Shown: positions 34,100 to 44,367 of the stretch, in pieces
Position numbering within the stretch: the first letter of the stretch is position 1
How the letters are laid out: the number at the start of each line of letters is the position of its first letter
NCBI RefSeq assembly: GCF_000820025.1
Contig: NZ_CDBI01000079.1
Coordinates: 124,001 to 188,000 of the forward strand
Source: Aeromonas popoffii
GTDB lineage: Bacteria > Pseudomonadota > Gammaproteobacteria > Enterobacterales > Aeromonadaceae
Reading direction: 5' to 3'
Length of the DNA: 64,000 nucleotides
Position numbers and translations under genes: made by a program
Notes under the pieces: model-generated
What the model was told of the DNA's origin: nothing
The model's database searches: none
The model's input: only the letters and a program-made list of their open reading frames with translations

Positions 34100-34150
34100 G
34101 GAAGATCATCCTTCTCCTCCTTAATCTTTGTTTTTTAAGGAGGATGCATG
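34100..34150 (+). promoter_or_regulatory. Riboswitch expression platform hiding the ribosome site
   Basis: CCTCCTT (about 34115-34121) can pair with AAGGAGG (34137-34143), the ribosome site of the symporter gene, across an AATCTTTGTTTTTT loop. This indicates translational control: glycine binding would free or hide the site. The T-rich loop also permits a role in termination. Confidence 0.7.
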
Positions 34151-35524
34151 TCATCAATTCAATCGGCGTTAACCGCCATCGATAGCTTTATCTGGGGTCC
34201 GCCCCTGCTGATCCTGCTGGTCGGGACCGGTATCTATCTCACCCTGCGTTTGGGTCTGCTTCAGGTCGTGCGCTTACCGCTCGCCCTGCGGTTGGTGTTT
34301 GGCCGCGATCAGGGGCAGGGCAAGCAGGGGGATGTCTCCAGCTTTGGTGCCCTGTGTACCGCCCTCTCTGCCACCATAGGTACCGGCAACATCGTCGGCG
34401 TCGCCACCGCCATCAAGCTCGGCGGCCCCGGCGCCCTGTTCTGGATGTGGATGGCGGCGCTGTTCGGCATGGCCACCAAGTACGCCGAATGCCTGCTGGC
34501 AGTCAAATACCGCGAACAGGATGCCAACGGCCAGATGGCGGGCGGCCCCATGTACTATCTGGAGAAGGGGCTTGGCTCCAAACCGCTCGCCAAGCTGTTC
34601 GCCCTGTTCGGCATAGGTGTGGCCTTCTTCGGCATCGGTACCTTCCCGCAAGTTAACGCCATCTCCGATGCCATGAGCCTCTCTTTCTCGGTGCCCCGTG
34701 AAGTGACGGCCGTGGTGCTGACCCTGATAGTGGCACTGGTGACCCTGGGGGGTATCAAGTCCATCTCCAGCGTGTCGAGCAAGGTGGTGCCCTTTATGGC
34801 GATCTTCTATATCGTCGCTTGCCTGGGGGTGCTGGTGAACAATGCGAGCGCCGTGCCCGATGCCGTCATGCTGGTGATCGAGAGCGCCTTTACCGGCCAT
34901 GCGGCGACCGGCGGCTTCGTCGGCGCCAGCATTATGCTGGCGATCCAGTCCGGTGTCGCGCGCGGGGTCTTCTCCAACGAGTCGGGGCTGGGCTCTGCCC
35001 CCATCGCGGCAGCAGCGGCCAAGACAGATTCTTGCGTGGAGCAGGGGCTGGTTTCCATGACGGGCACCTTTATCGACACCATCATCATCTGCACCATGAC
35101 CGGCCTGGCTCTGGTGGTGACAGGGGTGTGGAGCGGGGACTTGAGCGGCGCAGCCATGACCAGCCAGGCCTTTGCCCAGGGGCTGGATGCCCACATAGGC
35201 CAGTATCTGGTGAGCATAGGGTTGCTGTTCTTTGCCTTCACCACCATCCTCGGCTGGAACTATTATGGCGAGCGCTGCACCGAGTATCTGTTCGGGGTCA
35301 AGGCGATCAAGCCCTATCGTCTCATCTATCTGGTGCTGGTAGCGAGCGGCGCCTTCCTCCATCTGGACATGATTTGGCTGCTGGCCGACATCGTCAACGG
35401 CCTGATGGCGGTGCCCAACCTCATCGGCCTGATTGGCCTGCGCCATGTGGTGATCGCCGAAACCCGCGCCTACTTTAGCCGGGATCTGGATGGCGAAGCC
35501 GAGCCGGATCCGCAGACGGCCTGA
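34148..35524 (+). CDS. Alanine/glycine:cation symporter (AGCS/AlsT family)
   Basis: 458-aa membrane protein with ~11 helices. The AGCS signature GDVSSFGALCTALSATIGTGNIVGVA is at about residues 60-85; GGPMYYLEKGL, and later GVARGVFSNESGLGSAPIAAAAAKTD, complete the family pattern. It imports glycine or alanine with sodium. AAGGAGG lies just before the ATG and is controlled by the tandem glycine riboswitch, which makes glycine the likely substrate. Confidence 0.95.
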   Translation: MSSIQSALTAIDSFIWGPPLLILLVGTGIYLTLRLGLLQVVRLPLALRLVFGRDQGQGKQGDVSSFGALCTALSATIGTGNIVGVATAIKLGGPGALFWMWMAALFGMATKYAECLLAVKYREQDANGQMAGGPMYYLEKGLGSKPLAKLFALFGIGVAFFGIGTFPQVNAISDAMSLSFSVPREVTAVVLTLIVALVTLGGIKSISSVSSKVVPFMAIFYIVACLGVLVNNASAVPDAVMLVIESAFTGHAATGGFVGASIMLAIQSGVARGVFSNESGLGSAPIAAAAAKTDSCVEQGLVSMTGTFIDTIIICTMTGLALVVTGVWSGDLSGAAMTSQAFAQGLDAHIGQYLVSIGLLFFAFTTILGWNYYGERCTEYLFGVKAIKPYRLIYLVLVASGAFLHLDMIWLLADIVNGLMAVPNLIGLIGLRHVVIAETRAYFSRDLDGEAEPDPQTA

Positions 35525-35549
35525 TTTAATCTGTACCGAAAAAGCCAAC

Positions 35550-35577
35550 GCCACGACCCGGGTCGTGGCTTTTTTTA
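35550..35577 (+). terminator. Terminator after the AGCS symporter
   Basis: GCCACGACCCGGGTCGTGGC palindrome followed by a run of seven T. Confidence 0.92.
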
Positions 35578-35602
35578 TGGCGCGTTAGGGGCTCATTCTT
35601 GC

Positions 35603-36319
35603 TCAGAGGGAGGGTGTCTGATCGCGGGTCAGCAGCACCTTCAGCCGTGACTGAACGCAGTCGACCAGCTCGGCGTCGCTGCCCTGCCACTTAATGCCGC
35701 GGGCCAGCGTGGTCGAGGTGCCGGGTGCAAAGCGCAGCTCTGCACCCGCCAGCGCATAGAAACGGCTCGCCATCCGGGTACCCTCATCCACATCTCCTGC
35801 CACCAGCAGCATGGCCTGGGCCAGCACGGCGCCGCCGTGATCCTGCCCCGGTGCCAGCCAGCGCTGGGCGGTGCCGGTGATCTTGCGCCCCCCGATCACC
35901 AGATTGTACTGGCCATCGCAAAAGGAGCCGGGCACGAAGTCATAGTTTCCCTCAAGGCCGTACTCCCCCAGCAGGGCCAGCAGCGGCGCCCCCAGCAGCC
36001 GGTAGTAGTGAGCCAGATCGGTGGTGGTTCGGGGCAGTAACAAGGAGAGGTTGAGGATGCCAGCGCCGTGGGGCACGGCGGTGCCGCCACTGTCGCGCAC
36101 ATGCACCGGCCAGCCTTCGGCGGCGAGCTGCTCACAGGCGGCAGCGTAACGGGGCAGACGGGTATCCTTGCGGGTGACAATCAGGCATTGGGGGGCCTGC
36201 CAGAGGTGGGCACGGGGCTGGCCGTCACGGGCACAGTCGCGCAGCCAGTGCTGCTCCTCGGCCAATATCTGTGCGGGGGAAGCTGTGTCGGGGAGGAGAG
36301 AGAGCAGGCGATAGGGCAT
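35603..36319 (-). CDS. Lipoate-protein ligase-family protein
   Basis: 238 aa of the BPL/LplA/LipB fold: LWQAPQCLIVTRKDTRLPRY, VHVRDSGGTAVPHGAGILNLSL (the RRxxGGGAV-like loop, here RDSGGTAV), and QYNLVIGGRKITGTAQRW with the catalytic Lys in GGRKITG. It may attach lipoate or octanoate to E2/H proteins or be a related transferase. It lacks the small C-terminal domain of long LplA. GAGGATG precedes the ATG. Confidence 0.82.
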   Translation of the reverse strand: MPYRLLSLLPDTASPAQILAEEQHWLRDCARDGQPRAHLWQAPQCLIVTRKDTRLPRYAAACEQLAAEGWPVHVRDSGGTAVPHGAGILNLSLLLPRTTTDLAHYYRLLGAPLLALLGEYGLEGNYDFVPGSFCDGQYNLVIGGRKITGTAQRWLAPGQDHGGAVLAQAMLLVAGDVDEGTRMASRFYALAGAELRFAPGTSTTLARGIKWQGSDAELVDCVQSRLKVLLTRDQTPSL

Positions 36320-36421
36320 GGCGACATCCTCAAAAAAGGCTGCTCAGCACACTACCCGTGGCGGCTGACAAGGTAAAGCCCCGCAGTGCGGGGCTTGAGT
36401 CTGCTATCGGTTGATGACGTC

Positions 36422-37819
36422 TCAGGAGTGACGCTGTTCGCGCTTTGGCAGCAGCAGGTTCATCACGATGGCGGTGAGGCCACCGGTGGCGACGCCGTAG
36501 GAGAGCACGCTTCTGGCCAGATCCGGCAGGTGTTGCAGCACTTCCGGCACCTGGGCGACCCCCAGTCCCATGGCGAGCGACACCGCCAGGATCATCAGGG
36601 CGCGTCTGTCCAGCTCCTCGCGGGAGATGATGCGCACCCCGGCGGCGGCTATGGTGCCGAACATGACGATGGTCGCACCGCCCAGCACGGGCTCGGGGAT
36701 CTGCTGCACCAGGCTGGCGACCGCGGGGAACAGGCCGAGCAGGGCCAGCATGGCGGCGATGAAGAGGCCGATATGGCGACTGGCCACCCCGGTCAGCTGG
36801 ATGACGCCGTTGTTCTGGCTGAAGGTCGACATGGGAAAGGTTGCAAACAGGGCAGCCAGCATGGAGTTGCAGCCATCGGCCAGTACCCCGCCCTTGATAC
36901 GTTCCAGATAGACAGGGCCACTGACAGGCTCACCCGAAATGTCCGAGGTGGCCGTCATGTCGCCGATGGCCTCCAGCGCCGTCACCACGAAGATGATGGT
37001 GAGCGGCACGAACAGCTGCCAGTCAAAACCGAGGCCGTAATGCAGCGGGATGGGCACCATCACCAGGGGACCATCGAAAGTGGGGGCGCTCACTTTGCCC
37101 AGCAGCAGTGCCGCGGCATAGCCCGCCAGCATGGCGATCATGATGGCGGAGAGGCGCAGCCAGGGATTACGGCTGCGTTGCAGCAGCACGATGAGGCCGA
37201 GTACCAGCAGGGAGAGGAAGAGGTTGCTGTGGCTGGCGAAGCTGCCATCCGAGAGGGCGGCATAGCCGCCACCCATACTGATGAGCCCGACCTTGATCAG
37301 GGTCAGGCCGATCAGCAGTACGACGATGCCGGTCACCAGCGGTGTGATCACCCGTTTGACCAAGTGGAGGAAGCGGCTCATCACCACCATGGTGAGGGCG
37401 GCCACCAGCATGGTGCCAAACAGGGTGCCCAGCAGATCCTCGGTGGGCATGGCGGCCTGCTTGAGGGCGAGACCGGAGGCGATGATGGGGCCGAGGAAGT
37501 TAAAGCTGGTGCCCTGCACTGACAGCAGGCCCGAGCCGATGGGGCCGAAGCGACGGGTCTGGATGAAGGAGGCGATGCCGGACATGACCAATGACATGGA
37601 GACGATATAACGGGTGTCGGCGGCAGGGAGACCGAGGGCATTGGCAATGATGAGGGGCGGGGTAATGATGGCAACAAACATGGCGAGCATATGCTGCAGG
37701 GCGGCGAACAGAGTCTGGGGCAGGGGGGGGACATCGTCTATGCCGTAGACCAGTTCGCTGTGGGCTCGTCTGGGAGGATGAGCCTCTGGGGTTGCACGGA
37801 CGGCGGCAGCCTGTTCCAT
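36422..37819 (-). CDS. xanP: Xanthine permease (XanP-like, NAT/NCS2 family)
   Basis: 465-aa proton:purine symporter. The start region [29 protein letters not shown] and the NAT signature [17 protein letters not shown] match E. coli XanP almost word for word; the TM8 region [17 protein letters not shown] carries the conserved Glu and Asp. It probably imports xanthine. GAGG precedes the ATG. Single gene. Confidence 0.9.
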   Translation of the reverse strand: MEQAAAVRATPEAHPPRRAHSELVYGIDDVPPLPQTLFAALQHMLAMFVAIITPPLIIANALGLPAADTRYIVSMSLVMSGIASFIQTRRFGPIGSGLLSVQGTSFNFLGPIIASGLALKQAAMPTEDLLGTLFGTMLVAALTMVVMSRFLHLVKRVITPLVTGIVVLLIGLTLIKVGLISMGGGYAALSDGSFASHSNLFLSLLVLGLIVLLQRSRNPWLRLSAIMIAMLAGYAAALLLGKVSAPTFDGPLVMVPIPLHYGLGFDWQLFVPLTIIFVVTALEAIGDMTATSDISGEPVSGPVYLERIKGGVLADGCNSMLAALFATFPMSTFSQNNGVIQLTGVASRHIGLFIAAMLALLGLFPAVASLVQQIPEPVLGGATIVMFGTIAAAGVRIISREELDRRALMILAVSLAMGLGVAQVPEVLQHLPDLARSVLSYGVATGGLTAIVMNLLLPKREQRHS

Positions 37820-38067
37820 AAATACCTCGAATGTGTGGGGGAGGGGGGGGAGAAAATTGGGCGCTATTTTAGTGATTGAAATGGCGCTGACCAGCGCTAA
37901 TTCGGGCTGAAACCGGTTTATTTTTTCATGGGTTGAAACGTTTGCGTGTGGCGATTATGATCCGCCGGTTTGTGTGACGGCGCTCGCCCTGAAATGGCGC
38001 CGGTTGCATAGGATTTTGAGCCTGTGCGGCGTAGAATGAGCCCTCTGTCGAGATTTGGAGGCTCTGG

Positions 38068-39207
38068 ATGCTGAAGTTGTCGGAGTTCTGGAGTGCCCGT
38101 GCCCACTCCGAAGATTTTACCCTGACCCGCATGGGCTTCATGACGGTGCGCTTGCGCCTGCTCACCTGCCTGCTGATGGTGGGTCTGCCCGCCTGGGCCC
38201 TGGTGGACTGGCTGACCCTGCCCTCTGCCCAGTTCGATGAACTGCTTCAGGCCCGGATTTTCTGCCTGCTGGCCCTCTCTCCACTTATCCCCCTCTCCTA
38301 CCTCATCCATTTCAGGCACGAGCGCATGAAGCTCGCGCTGGGCTATCTGATGGCGGTGATGATGCTGTTCTCCCTCATCTGCCTGCACAGTTTCGGTGCG
38401 GATCAGGAGTTGCAGGCGGGCTACATGGCCTTTCCCTATCTGCTCGTCAGCCTGTTTGCCATCTTCCCCATTCCGCTCTCCCTCGGCCTGCAGCTGGCGG
38501 GGGGCATTCTGGTCACCATGCTGGCGGGCAACTGGTTGCTGGTGGGGCAGCCGCTGTGGAGCGTGCAGACCCTCAACCAGGTCTGGTTGCTGGCGCTGTT
38601 TGCCCTGGCCAGCAGCTGGGTGCAGTGTGGTCAGCTCAATATGCTGCTGCAGCTCTATCGGGAGTCCACCACGGACGAGCTGACCGGCATGATGAACCGT
38701 CGACTGCTGATGAAGCGGCTGGAGAAGGCCTGGATGAACATGAGCCGCAAGCAGACGCCCTTTGCCGTCCTGTTGCTGGATCTGGACCGCTTCAAGCGTA
38801 TCAACGACACTTTCGGCCATCTGGCGGGGGATGCGGTACTCAAAGAGGTGGCGGCGACCCTGGCGGAGCAGCTGGAGTCTGACATGGTGCTGGGACGTTA
38901 TGGCGGCGAGGAGTTTGCCATCCTGCTGCCCAACTGCGGCGATCTGATCCAGGCGAAGCGGGTGGCGGAGCGGCTGCGGGTGGCGGTGGAGGCGCGGCTG
39001 GTGAAGAGTCCCACCTCGGATGAGTTGTTGGAGGTGACCGTGAGTATCGGCCTGACCCTGGCCCAGCGCGGGGAGAGCATAGAGGATCTGTTCAATCGGG
39101 CCGACGAGTACCTCTACATGGCCAAGATGGCGGGGCGCAACTGCGTGGTGGGCGAGCTGGCCGGCAAGCCGGCACTGCCCCACACCATCAAGACAGATGC
39201 CGCCTGA
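38068..39207 (+). CDS. Membrane-bound diguanylate cyclase (GGDEF)
   Basis: 379 aa: six predicted helices (about residues 25-190), then a GGDEF domain starting DELTGMMNRRLLMKRL, with LLLDLDRFKRINDTFGHLAGD and the active-site loop RYGGEEF. The RxxD inhibitory site five residues upstream is absent (ESDMVLG there), so product inhibition at that site is unlikely. It makes c-di-GMP from GTP, affecting motility and biofilm. GGAGG is close to the ATG. Confidence 0.93.
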   Translation: MLKLSEFWSARAHSEDFTLTRMGFMTVRLRLLTCLLMVGLPAWALVDWLTLPSAQFDELLQARIFCLLALSPLIPLSYLIHFRHERMKLALGYLMAVMMLFSLICLHSFGADQELQAGYMAFPYLLVSLFAIFPIPLSLGLQLAGGILVTMLAGNWLLVGQPLWSVQTLNQVWLLALFALASSWVQCGQLNMLLQLYRESTTDELTGMMNRRLLMKRLEKAWMNMSRKQTPFAVLLLDLDRFKRINDTFGHLAGDAVLKEVAATLAEQLESDMVLGRYGGEEFAILLPNCGDLIQAKRVAERLRVAVEARLVKSPTSDELLEVTVSIGLTLAQRGESIEDLFNRADEYLYMAKMAGRNCVVGELAGKPALPHTIKTDAA

Positions 39208-39219
39208 GGGCGGCATCTG
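39196..39219. terminator. Bidirectional terminator overlapping the cyclase stop
   Basis: Stem AGATGCCGCC / GGCGGCATCT whose loop contains the TGA stop codon; convergent yciN lies on the other side. T runs are poor, so strength is uncertain. Confidence 0.55.
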
Positions 39220-39241
39220 GTTGTCATGGGCACGGGAGAGA

Positions 39242-39490
39242 TCAGCTCAGCTGGTACTTGCCGGAGAGCTGCTGGGCCAGCAGCTTGAACATGTTGAACA
39301 CCGCCATTGTCTTGCCGGTCGGGGTGCCATCTTCGGCCAGGAAGAACTCCCCCTTGAACACCAGAATATCCCCCTTCTGCTCTACCGCGTCGGCGCGCAT
39401 GCCGTGGATGAAGTCTTCGTGGCGCTTGATGATGCCGTTGGCCATCTCCAGCAGGGCAGTCTCGGTGATCAGCTCTTTCTGTGGTTGCAT
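39242..39490 (-). CDS. yciN: YciN-family protein (DUF2498)
   Basis: 82 aa. LLEMANGIIKRHEDFIHGM, GDILVFKGEFFLAEDGTPTGKTMAVFNMFK and LAQQLSGKYQL follow E. coli YciN throughout. Small acidic cytoplasmic protein of unknown function. ATG 39490 has CAGGAGACG upstream. Confidence 0.88.
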   Translation of the reverse strand: MQPQKELITETALLEMANGIIKRHEDFIHGMRADAVEQKGDILVFKGEFFLAEDGTPTGKTMAVFNMFKLLAQQLSGKYQLS

Positions 39491-39639
39491 GCTCGTCTCC
39501 TGAAACGACGACGGGACAGGGCATTGGACACGTGCACTTAGCGGCGCCCTGTCTCTGATTGAAGAGGGGGCCAGCATACTGCAAACGGGGATTTTCTGTC
39601 ATTGATATGACCCCGCATTTTGCCTCTTCCTGCGTCCCC

Positions 39640-41019
39640 TTATCCTATCACCAGATTTCTGAGCCAGCGGCGCTGGCGGATCCTGCGCTGCACCAGCACG
39701 ACCTTGCACAACTCCTCCAGCAGCACCACGGCCACCACCCAGGAGAGAGGCCAGCCGAGCAGGCTGACCGCCACCCAGGCGAGCGGCAGGCCTATGCACC
39801 ACATGGCGATGATGTCGATGACGATGCTGTAGTTCACGTCGCCGCCGGAGCGCAGCACCCCGATAATCCCCACCATGTTAAACACCTTGAGCAGCATGCC
39901 CAGACACATGACGGCGAGCACCTGCCCCGCCTCTCCCAACATCTCGCCCGGCAGGTTGCCGACCCACTGCAACAGGTGGGTCTGCAACAGCCAGACTGCC
40001 ATCCCTACCAGCAGGGCGCCTATGGGGGCGAGCAGCAGGAACAGCTGGGAGTGTTGCCAGGCGATGTCGTACTCCTCGGCCCCGAGCCGGTGGCCGAGCA
40101 GGGTGGAGCAGGCCACCGCCAGCCCGAAGAAGAGAGAGATGAGGATGCTCTCGAGCGTCCCCAGCGTGGTCATGATGGCCAGTGAATCTGTGCCCAGATG
40201 GGCATAGAGAAAGCCGTAGAGCAGCATGCCGAAGGCCCAGAGCCCGTCGTGGAACAAGAGCGGCAGGGCGATCAGGGTGAAGCGCACCACCTCCTTGCGC
40301 TTGAAGGCGTCCCACCACTCCTGTCTGCGCGGGATGAGGCGGGGCTCCTGCCGCCACACATAGATCAGCAGCAGCGCCGTTTGCAGCAGGCGTGAAATGG
40401 TCGTGCCCCAGGCAGAGCCTGCCACCCCCATGGCCTCGAAGCCGAAATTACCGAAGATGAGGGCGTAGTTGAGGATGACGTTGGCGATGATGGCGATGAT
40501 GCCGATCCGGGTCGGGGCGGCGGCGTTGCCCACCGAACGCAGCGTCGACTCCAGTGGCACTACGATGGCGGTGCACAGAATAGTGGCGCCGGTGATCATC
40601 AAGAACTGGTCGGCGAGGGCGCGCAATTGGGGTTCCTGGCTGGCAAAATCCAGCACGCTGCCCGGGGCGAGCACATAGATGAGCGCAAACGGCAGACTCA
40701 CCAGCAGGGCACCCACCAGCGCCAGTAACAGGGCGCGGCGCACCCCGGCCAGCTCGCCGCGACCGTAATATTGTGCTGCCAATACTGAGACGCCACCCGA
40801 GAGTCCCGCTATCACCAGCAGATTGAAGAAGAAGACCCGGTTACCCAAGCCCACTGCCGCCACCGCCGTGGTGCCGAGCTGGCTCACCATCATGATGTCG
40901 ATGAGGCCGAGCAGGGAGAACATCATGGATTGCAGCGACACTGGCAGGGCCAGCCGCCACAGTCGTGTCATGAACTCGCGATCAGTGGTTTGTTTTAAAA
41001 TCGCTTGCCAATAATTCAT
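39640..41019 (-). CDS. MATE-family efflux transporter
   Basis: 459-aa, 12-helix inner-membrane antiporter in two six-helix halves. MTRLWRLALPVSLQSMMFSLLGLIDIMMVSQLG begins the first half, with AVAAVGLGNRVFFF; the second half starts near VRFTLIALPLLFHDG. Exports cationic drugs or metabolites using sodium or protons. It is divergent from an AraC regulator 121 bp away, which may control it. No clear ribosome site is seen before the ATG. Confidence 0.93.
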   Translation of the reverse strand: MNYWQAILKQTTDREFMTRLWRLALPVSLQSMMFSLLGLIDIMMVSQLGTTAVAAVGLGNRVFFFNLLVIAGLSGGVSVLAAQYYGRGELAGVRRALLLALVGALLVSLPFALIYVLAPGSVLDFASQEPQLRALADQFLMITGATILCTAIVVPLESTLRSVGNAAAPTRIGIIAIIANVILNYALIFGNFGFEAMGVAGSAWGTTISRLLQTALLLIYVWRQEPRLIPRRQEWWDAFKRKEVVRFTLIALPLLFHDGLWAFGMLLYGFLYAHLGTDSLAIMTTLGTLESILISLFFGLAVACSTLLGHRLGAEEYDIAWQHSQLFLLLAPIGALLVGMAVWLLQTHLLQWVGNLPGEMLGEAGQVLAVMCLGMLLKVFNMVGIIGVLRSGGDVNYSIVIDIIAMWCIGLPLAWVAVSLLGWPLSWVVAVVLLEELCKVVLVQRRIRQRRWLRNLVIG

Positions 41020-41139
41020 TTATGTTAACCAGGTAAGTGAAAAGCAAGGTTTGTCATGGGTATGATAGGGGGAGTGGCGAGCGACTTCACTGTGAGCCTC
41101 TCTCGGGTTTCTTGTTTAAAACTATCATGTTGAGGCGTT

Positions 41140-41997
41140 ATGGCTTTTGTCCGCGAGTGTCTGGAAATAGCCCCGGCCTGCGAGGAGCGGATGCTGGGCC
41201 GTGAAGGGCTGCCCCTGCTCGGCGAGGCGGGTATTTTTCTGACCGGCCTTTCGCACATCAGGGAGCACTACCTCATTCGTCGCAATCGCCCTGAGTTCCA
41301 CATCCTGATGGTGAGTCACGATGAGGGAGGCGCCTTGCTCACAGACGAGGGGGAACAGCCGATTCCGGCAGGCTCGCTCATCTTCCTGCCCGCCGCCGTG
41401 CCAGGTGGTCTCAGGCTGATTGGCGAGCGCTGGCAGATCAGCTGGATTTTGCTCGATGACGTGCCGCGATGGCAGCACCTGCACCGGCTTGGTCACCGCA
41501 TCTGGCAGGGAGAGGAGGGGGATCAGCTCTATCACCTGCTCAGCCTGATGCAGGGGGAGGGGGTATGTTCACCCCTGCAACCCCAGCTGCTCAGCCTGTT
41601 GCTGGCGCTGCTGGAACGCACTCTGCAAGGGGAGGTGCGCGGTACCCCTGAGCTGAGGTTGCAGGCGCTGTTTCGGCGGGTGGAGGCGCGCCTTGACGAG
41701 CCTTGGAGCGTAGCACTGCTGGCCCGGCAGATGGCCTGCTCTGTGCCCCATCTGCACCGGCTCTGCCAGCAGGTGTTCGGCATGGGGCCCATGGCCTGGC
41801 TCACCGGGCTCAGGATGAACAAGGCGCGTCAGCTGCTGCTCTACACCAACTGGCCGCTCGGCGAGCTGGCCAGCCGGGTTGGCTACAGCGATGGCGCCAA
41901 CTTTGCCAACCGTTTTCGCCGCATCACTGGTCAGACCCCCGGCGCCTTTCGTCGCCTGGGTCGCAAACCTTTTGCACCGGATGTGCAAACTCTTTGA
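41140..41997 (+). CDS. AraC-family transcriptional regulator
   Basis: 285 aa. The N-terminal cupin-like domain ([43 protein letters not shown]) senses a ligand. The C-terminal double helix-turn-helix ([29 protein letters not shown], then [35 protein letters not shown]) is canonical AraC/XylS. GAGG precedes the ATG. Could regulate the divergent MATE pump or the downstream maeA, 68 bp away. Confidence 0.88.
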   Translation: MAFVRECLEIAPACEERMLGREGLPLLGEAGIFLTGLSHIREHYLIRRNRPEFHILMVSHDEGGALLTDEGEQPIPAGSLIFLPAAVPGGLRLIGERWQISWILLDDVPRWQHLHRLGHRIWQGEEGDQLYHLLSLMQGEGVCSPLQPQLLSLLLALLERTLQGEVRGTPELRLQALFRRVEARLDEPWSVALLARQMACSVPHLHRLCQQVFGMGPMAWLTGLRMNKARQLLLYTNWPLGELASRVGYSDGANFANRFRRITGQTPGAFRRLGRKPFAPDVQTL

Positions 41998-42065
41998 AAT
42001 TAATGGCGCAAGCTCATAGGATCGGCGGATCCCTTCGTCCAGGTCATTGTGTAGGTACCCGATCC

Positions 42066-43760
42066 ATGTTTGAAGATAATAACCAGAAGCGCCCCCTCTA
42101 CATTCCCTATGCCGGTCCGGCCCTGCTGGAGACCCCCTTGCTCAACAAGGGCAGCGCTTTCACTAGTGAAGAGCGCAGCAATTTCAACCTCGAGGGCCTG
42201 CTGCCCCAGAATATTGAAACCATCGAAGAGCAGGCCGAGCGGGCCTACCGTCAGTTCATGGCGTTTGGCAACGACATGAACAAGCACATCTATCTGCGCA
42301 ACATCCAGGATACCAACGAGACGCTCTTCTACCGTCTGCTGCACGACCACCTGACCGAGATGCTGCCGGTCATCTATACCCCGACCGTGGGCAAGGCGTG
42401 CGAGGAGTTCTCCAACATCTATCGCCGCGCCCGCGGCCTCTTCATCTCCTATCCGGACAAGGACAGGATCGATGACATGCTGCAAAACGCCACCAAGCAG
42501 AACGTCAAGGTAATCGTGGTCACCGACGGCGAGCGGATCCTGGGTCTTGGCGATCAGGGGATTGGCGGCATGGGCATTCCCATCGGCAAGCTCTCCCTCT
42601 ACACCGCCTGTGGTGGCATTTCCCCGGCCTACTGCCTGCCGGTGGTGCTGGATGTGGGCACCAACAACCAGCAGTTGCTCAATGACCCCTTCTACATGGG
42701 CTGGCGCAATCCGCGCATCTCGGGGGAAGAGTACGCCGAGTTTGTCGATGCCTTTATCCAGGCGGTCAAGCGCCGCTGGCCCGATATCCTGCTGCAGTTC
42801 GAGGATTTCGCCCAGAACAACGCCATGCCGCTGCTCAACCGCTACAAGAACGAGCTCTGCTGTTTCAATGACGACATTCAGGGCACCGCCGCCGTGACGC
42901 TCGGCAGCCTGATCGCCGCTTGCAAGGCCTCCGGTGCCAAGCTCTCCGAGAAGCGGGTCGCCTTCCTCGGCGCGGGCAGTGCAGGTTGCGGCATTGCCGA
43001 GCAGATAGTGGCGCAGATGAAGGCCGAAGGGCTGACGGATGCACAGGCCCGTGGCCGGGTCTTTATGGTGGACCGCTTTGGTCTCATCACCGACAAGATC
43101 CCCAACCAGCTCGACTTCCAGCGCCGCCTCTCCCAGCCGGTTGAGCGCATTGCCGACTGGTCGGTGGGGGACAATATCTCCCTGCTGGAGGTGATGGAGC
43201 ACGGTCGCCCGGACATTCTGATCGGGGTCTCCGGCCAGCCGGGCCTGTTCACCGAAGAGGTGGTCAAGACCATGCACAAGCACTGTGCCCGTCCCATCAT
43301 ATTCCCGCTCTCCAACCCCACCTCGCGGGTCGAAGCAACTCCGGCAGATCTCATCCGCTGGACCGACGGTCAGGCGCTGGTGGCCACCGGCAGTCCGTTT
43401 GCACCGGTGGAGCACAAGGGCAAGCGCTATGTCATCGCCCAGTGCAACAACTCCTTCATCTTCCCGGGGATCGGCCTTGGTGTCATCGCCTCCGGTGCCA
43501 CCCGGGTAACCGATGCCATGCTGATGTCGGCCAGCCGCGCCCTGGCGGAGTGTTCGCCGCTGGTGAAGGGGGCCGAGGGCTCGCTGCTGCCGGATCTGGC
43601 GGACATTCACGAGGTATCCCGCTACATAGCCAAGATGGTGGCCAAGACTGCCATGCTGCAGGGCAAGGCGGTGCAGACCCCGGATGAGGTGATAGAGCAA
43701 TCCATCGAAGCGAATTTCTGGCAACCGGAATACCGCCGCTATCGCCGCACCTCCTTCTGA
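42066..43760 (+). CDS. maeA: NAD-dependent malic enzyme
   Basis: 564 aa, the same size and sequence pattern as E. coli MaeA (SfcA). [61 protein letters not shown]...[15 protein letters not shown] (metal and malate ligands), nucleotide fold [16 protein letters not shown], and [14 protein letters not shown]. It makes pyruvate from malate and NADH. The ATG at 42066 gives the standard [15 protein letters not shown] start; the open frame back to 41703 overlaps the AraC gene and is not used. Confidence 0.96.
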   Translation: MFEDNNQKRPLYIPYAGPALLETPLLNKGSAFTSEERSNFNLEGLLPQNIETIEEQAERAYRQFMAFGNDMNKHIYLRNIQDTNETLFYRLLHDHLTEMLPVIYTPTVGKACEEFSNIYRRARGLFISYPDKDRIDDMLQNATKQNVKVIVVTDGERILGLGDQGIGGMGIPIGKLSLYTACGGISPAYCLPVVLDVGTNNQQLLNDPFYMGWRNPRISGEEYAEFVDAFIQAVKRRWPDILLQFEDFAQNNAMPLLNRYKNELCCFNDDIQGTAAVTLGSLIAACKASGAKLSEKRVAFLGAGSAGCGIAEQIVAQMKAEGLTDAQARGRVFMVDRFGLITDKIPNQLDFQRRLSQPVERIADWSVGDNISLLEVMEHGRPDILIGVSGQPGLFTEEVVKTMHKHCARPIIFPLSNPTSRVEATPADLIRWTDGQALVATGSPFAPVEHKGKRYVIAQCNNSFIFPGIGLGVIASGATRVTDAMLMSASRALAECSPLVKGAEGSLLPDLADIHEVSRYIAKMVAKTAMLQGKAVQTPDEVIEQSIEANFWQPEYRRYRRTSF

Positions 43761-43784
43761 TCTTTCGCACAGACGAAAAGCAAC

Positions 43785-43809
43785 AGGGATGCCTCGGCAT
43801 CCCTTTTTT
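43785..43809 (+). terminator. Terminator after maeA
   Basis: AGGGATGCC-TC-GGCATCCCT palindrome ending in a T run. Confidence 0.9.
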
Positions 43810-43929
43810 GTGCACTTTTCACCGGTTTCCCTTTCAGTACCTCTCCCACACGCCTGATTGCTCTCTTCGTTATTTAACTCGGCCTATGGTGCGGCTGGCT
43901 CTGCGACGGGGGCCTCGGGGGCACCCTGA

Positions 43930-44165
43930 GAGCCGGTGACCGTTTGCTCTCGCCACTGCCCAGGATGCTCACCTTGTCGGCGGGCTGGCCGAGGCTGGCT
44001 CGCGGTGCCAAGTTGATGGACTTGACGCGATAGAGATAACCGCTCCCTTCCGCCAATACCGAGAAGATGTCGCCAGGGGGCAACCGGCCTATCACCGATA
44101 GGGAGGCCTCATGGCTGCCAATGCAATCCAAACAGGTTTCGGTCTTATGTTCATCGCGTATCCTC
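43930..44165 (-). pseudogene. Degenerate ompA fragment
   Basis: Minus-strand stretch reading EASLSVIGRLPPGDIFSVLAEGSGY, clearly related to GATLSGLARLPLGDIFSVFAEGGAYF of the intact ompA at 44368. A few bases upstream, in another frame, MNIRPKPVWIALAAM resembles an OmpA signal-peptide start, so the fragment is frameshifted and internally deleted. Downstream sequence (PADKVSILGSGES) no longer matches. It lies directly 3' of two intact ompA genes, so it is probably a decayed third copy. Confidence 0.65.
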
Positions 44166-44321
44166 GTCGATGTTTGATGCCGCAGAGCGCCAGTGCTGTT
44201 GTGTACAACCCCGACGATTGATAGAAAATGTAGTTTTTTTAAACACTTAGGTGGTGCTTGGGATTACAACGAGCGGGACGAGGTGACAAAACGGGGAGGG
44301 TGAGCGGTGATCACGGAGCAA

Positions 44322-44346
44322 TAAAAAAGGAGGCCATCAGGCCTCC
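44322..44346 (-). terminator. Terminator of the distal ompA gene
   Basis: Minus-strand GGAGGCC-TGAT-GGCCTCC followed by TTTTTTAT. Confidence 0.9.
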
Positions 44347-44367
44347 CTCATATGCCACCTGAGTGAC

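Noticed and set aside
41703-42065. N-terminal extension of maeA
   Set aside because: Overlaps the AraC gene in another frame, and the family start [15 protein letters not shown] is at 42066.
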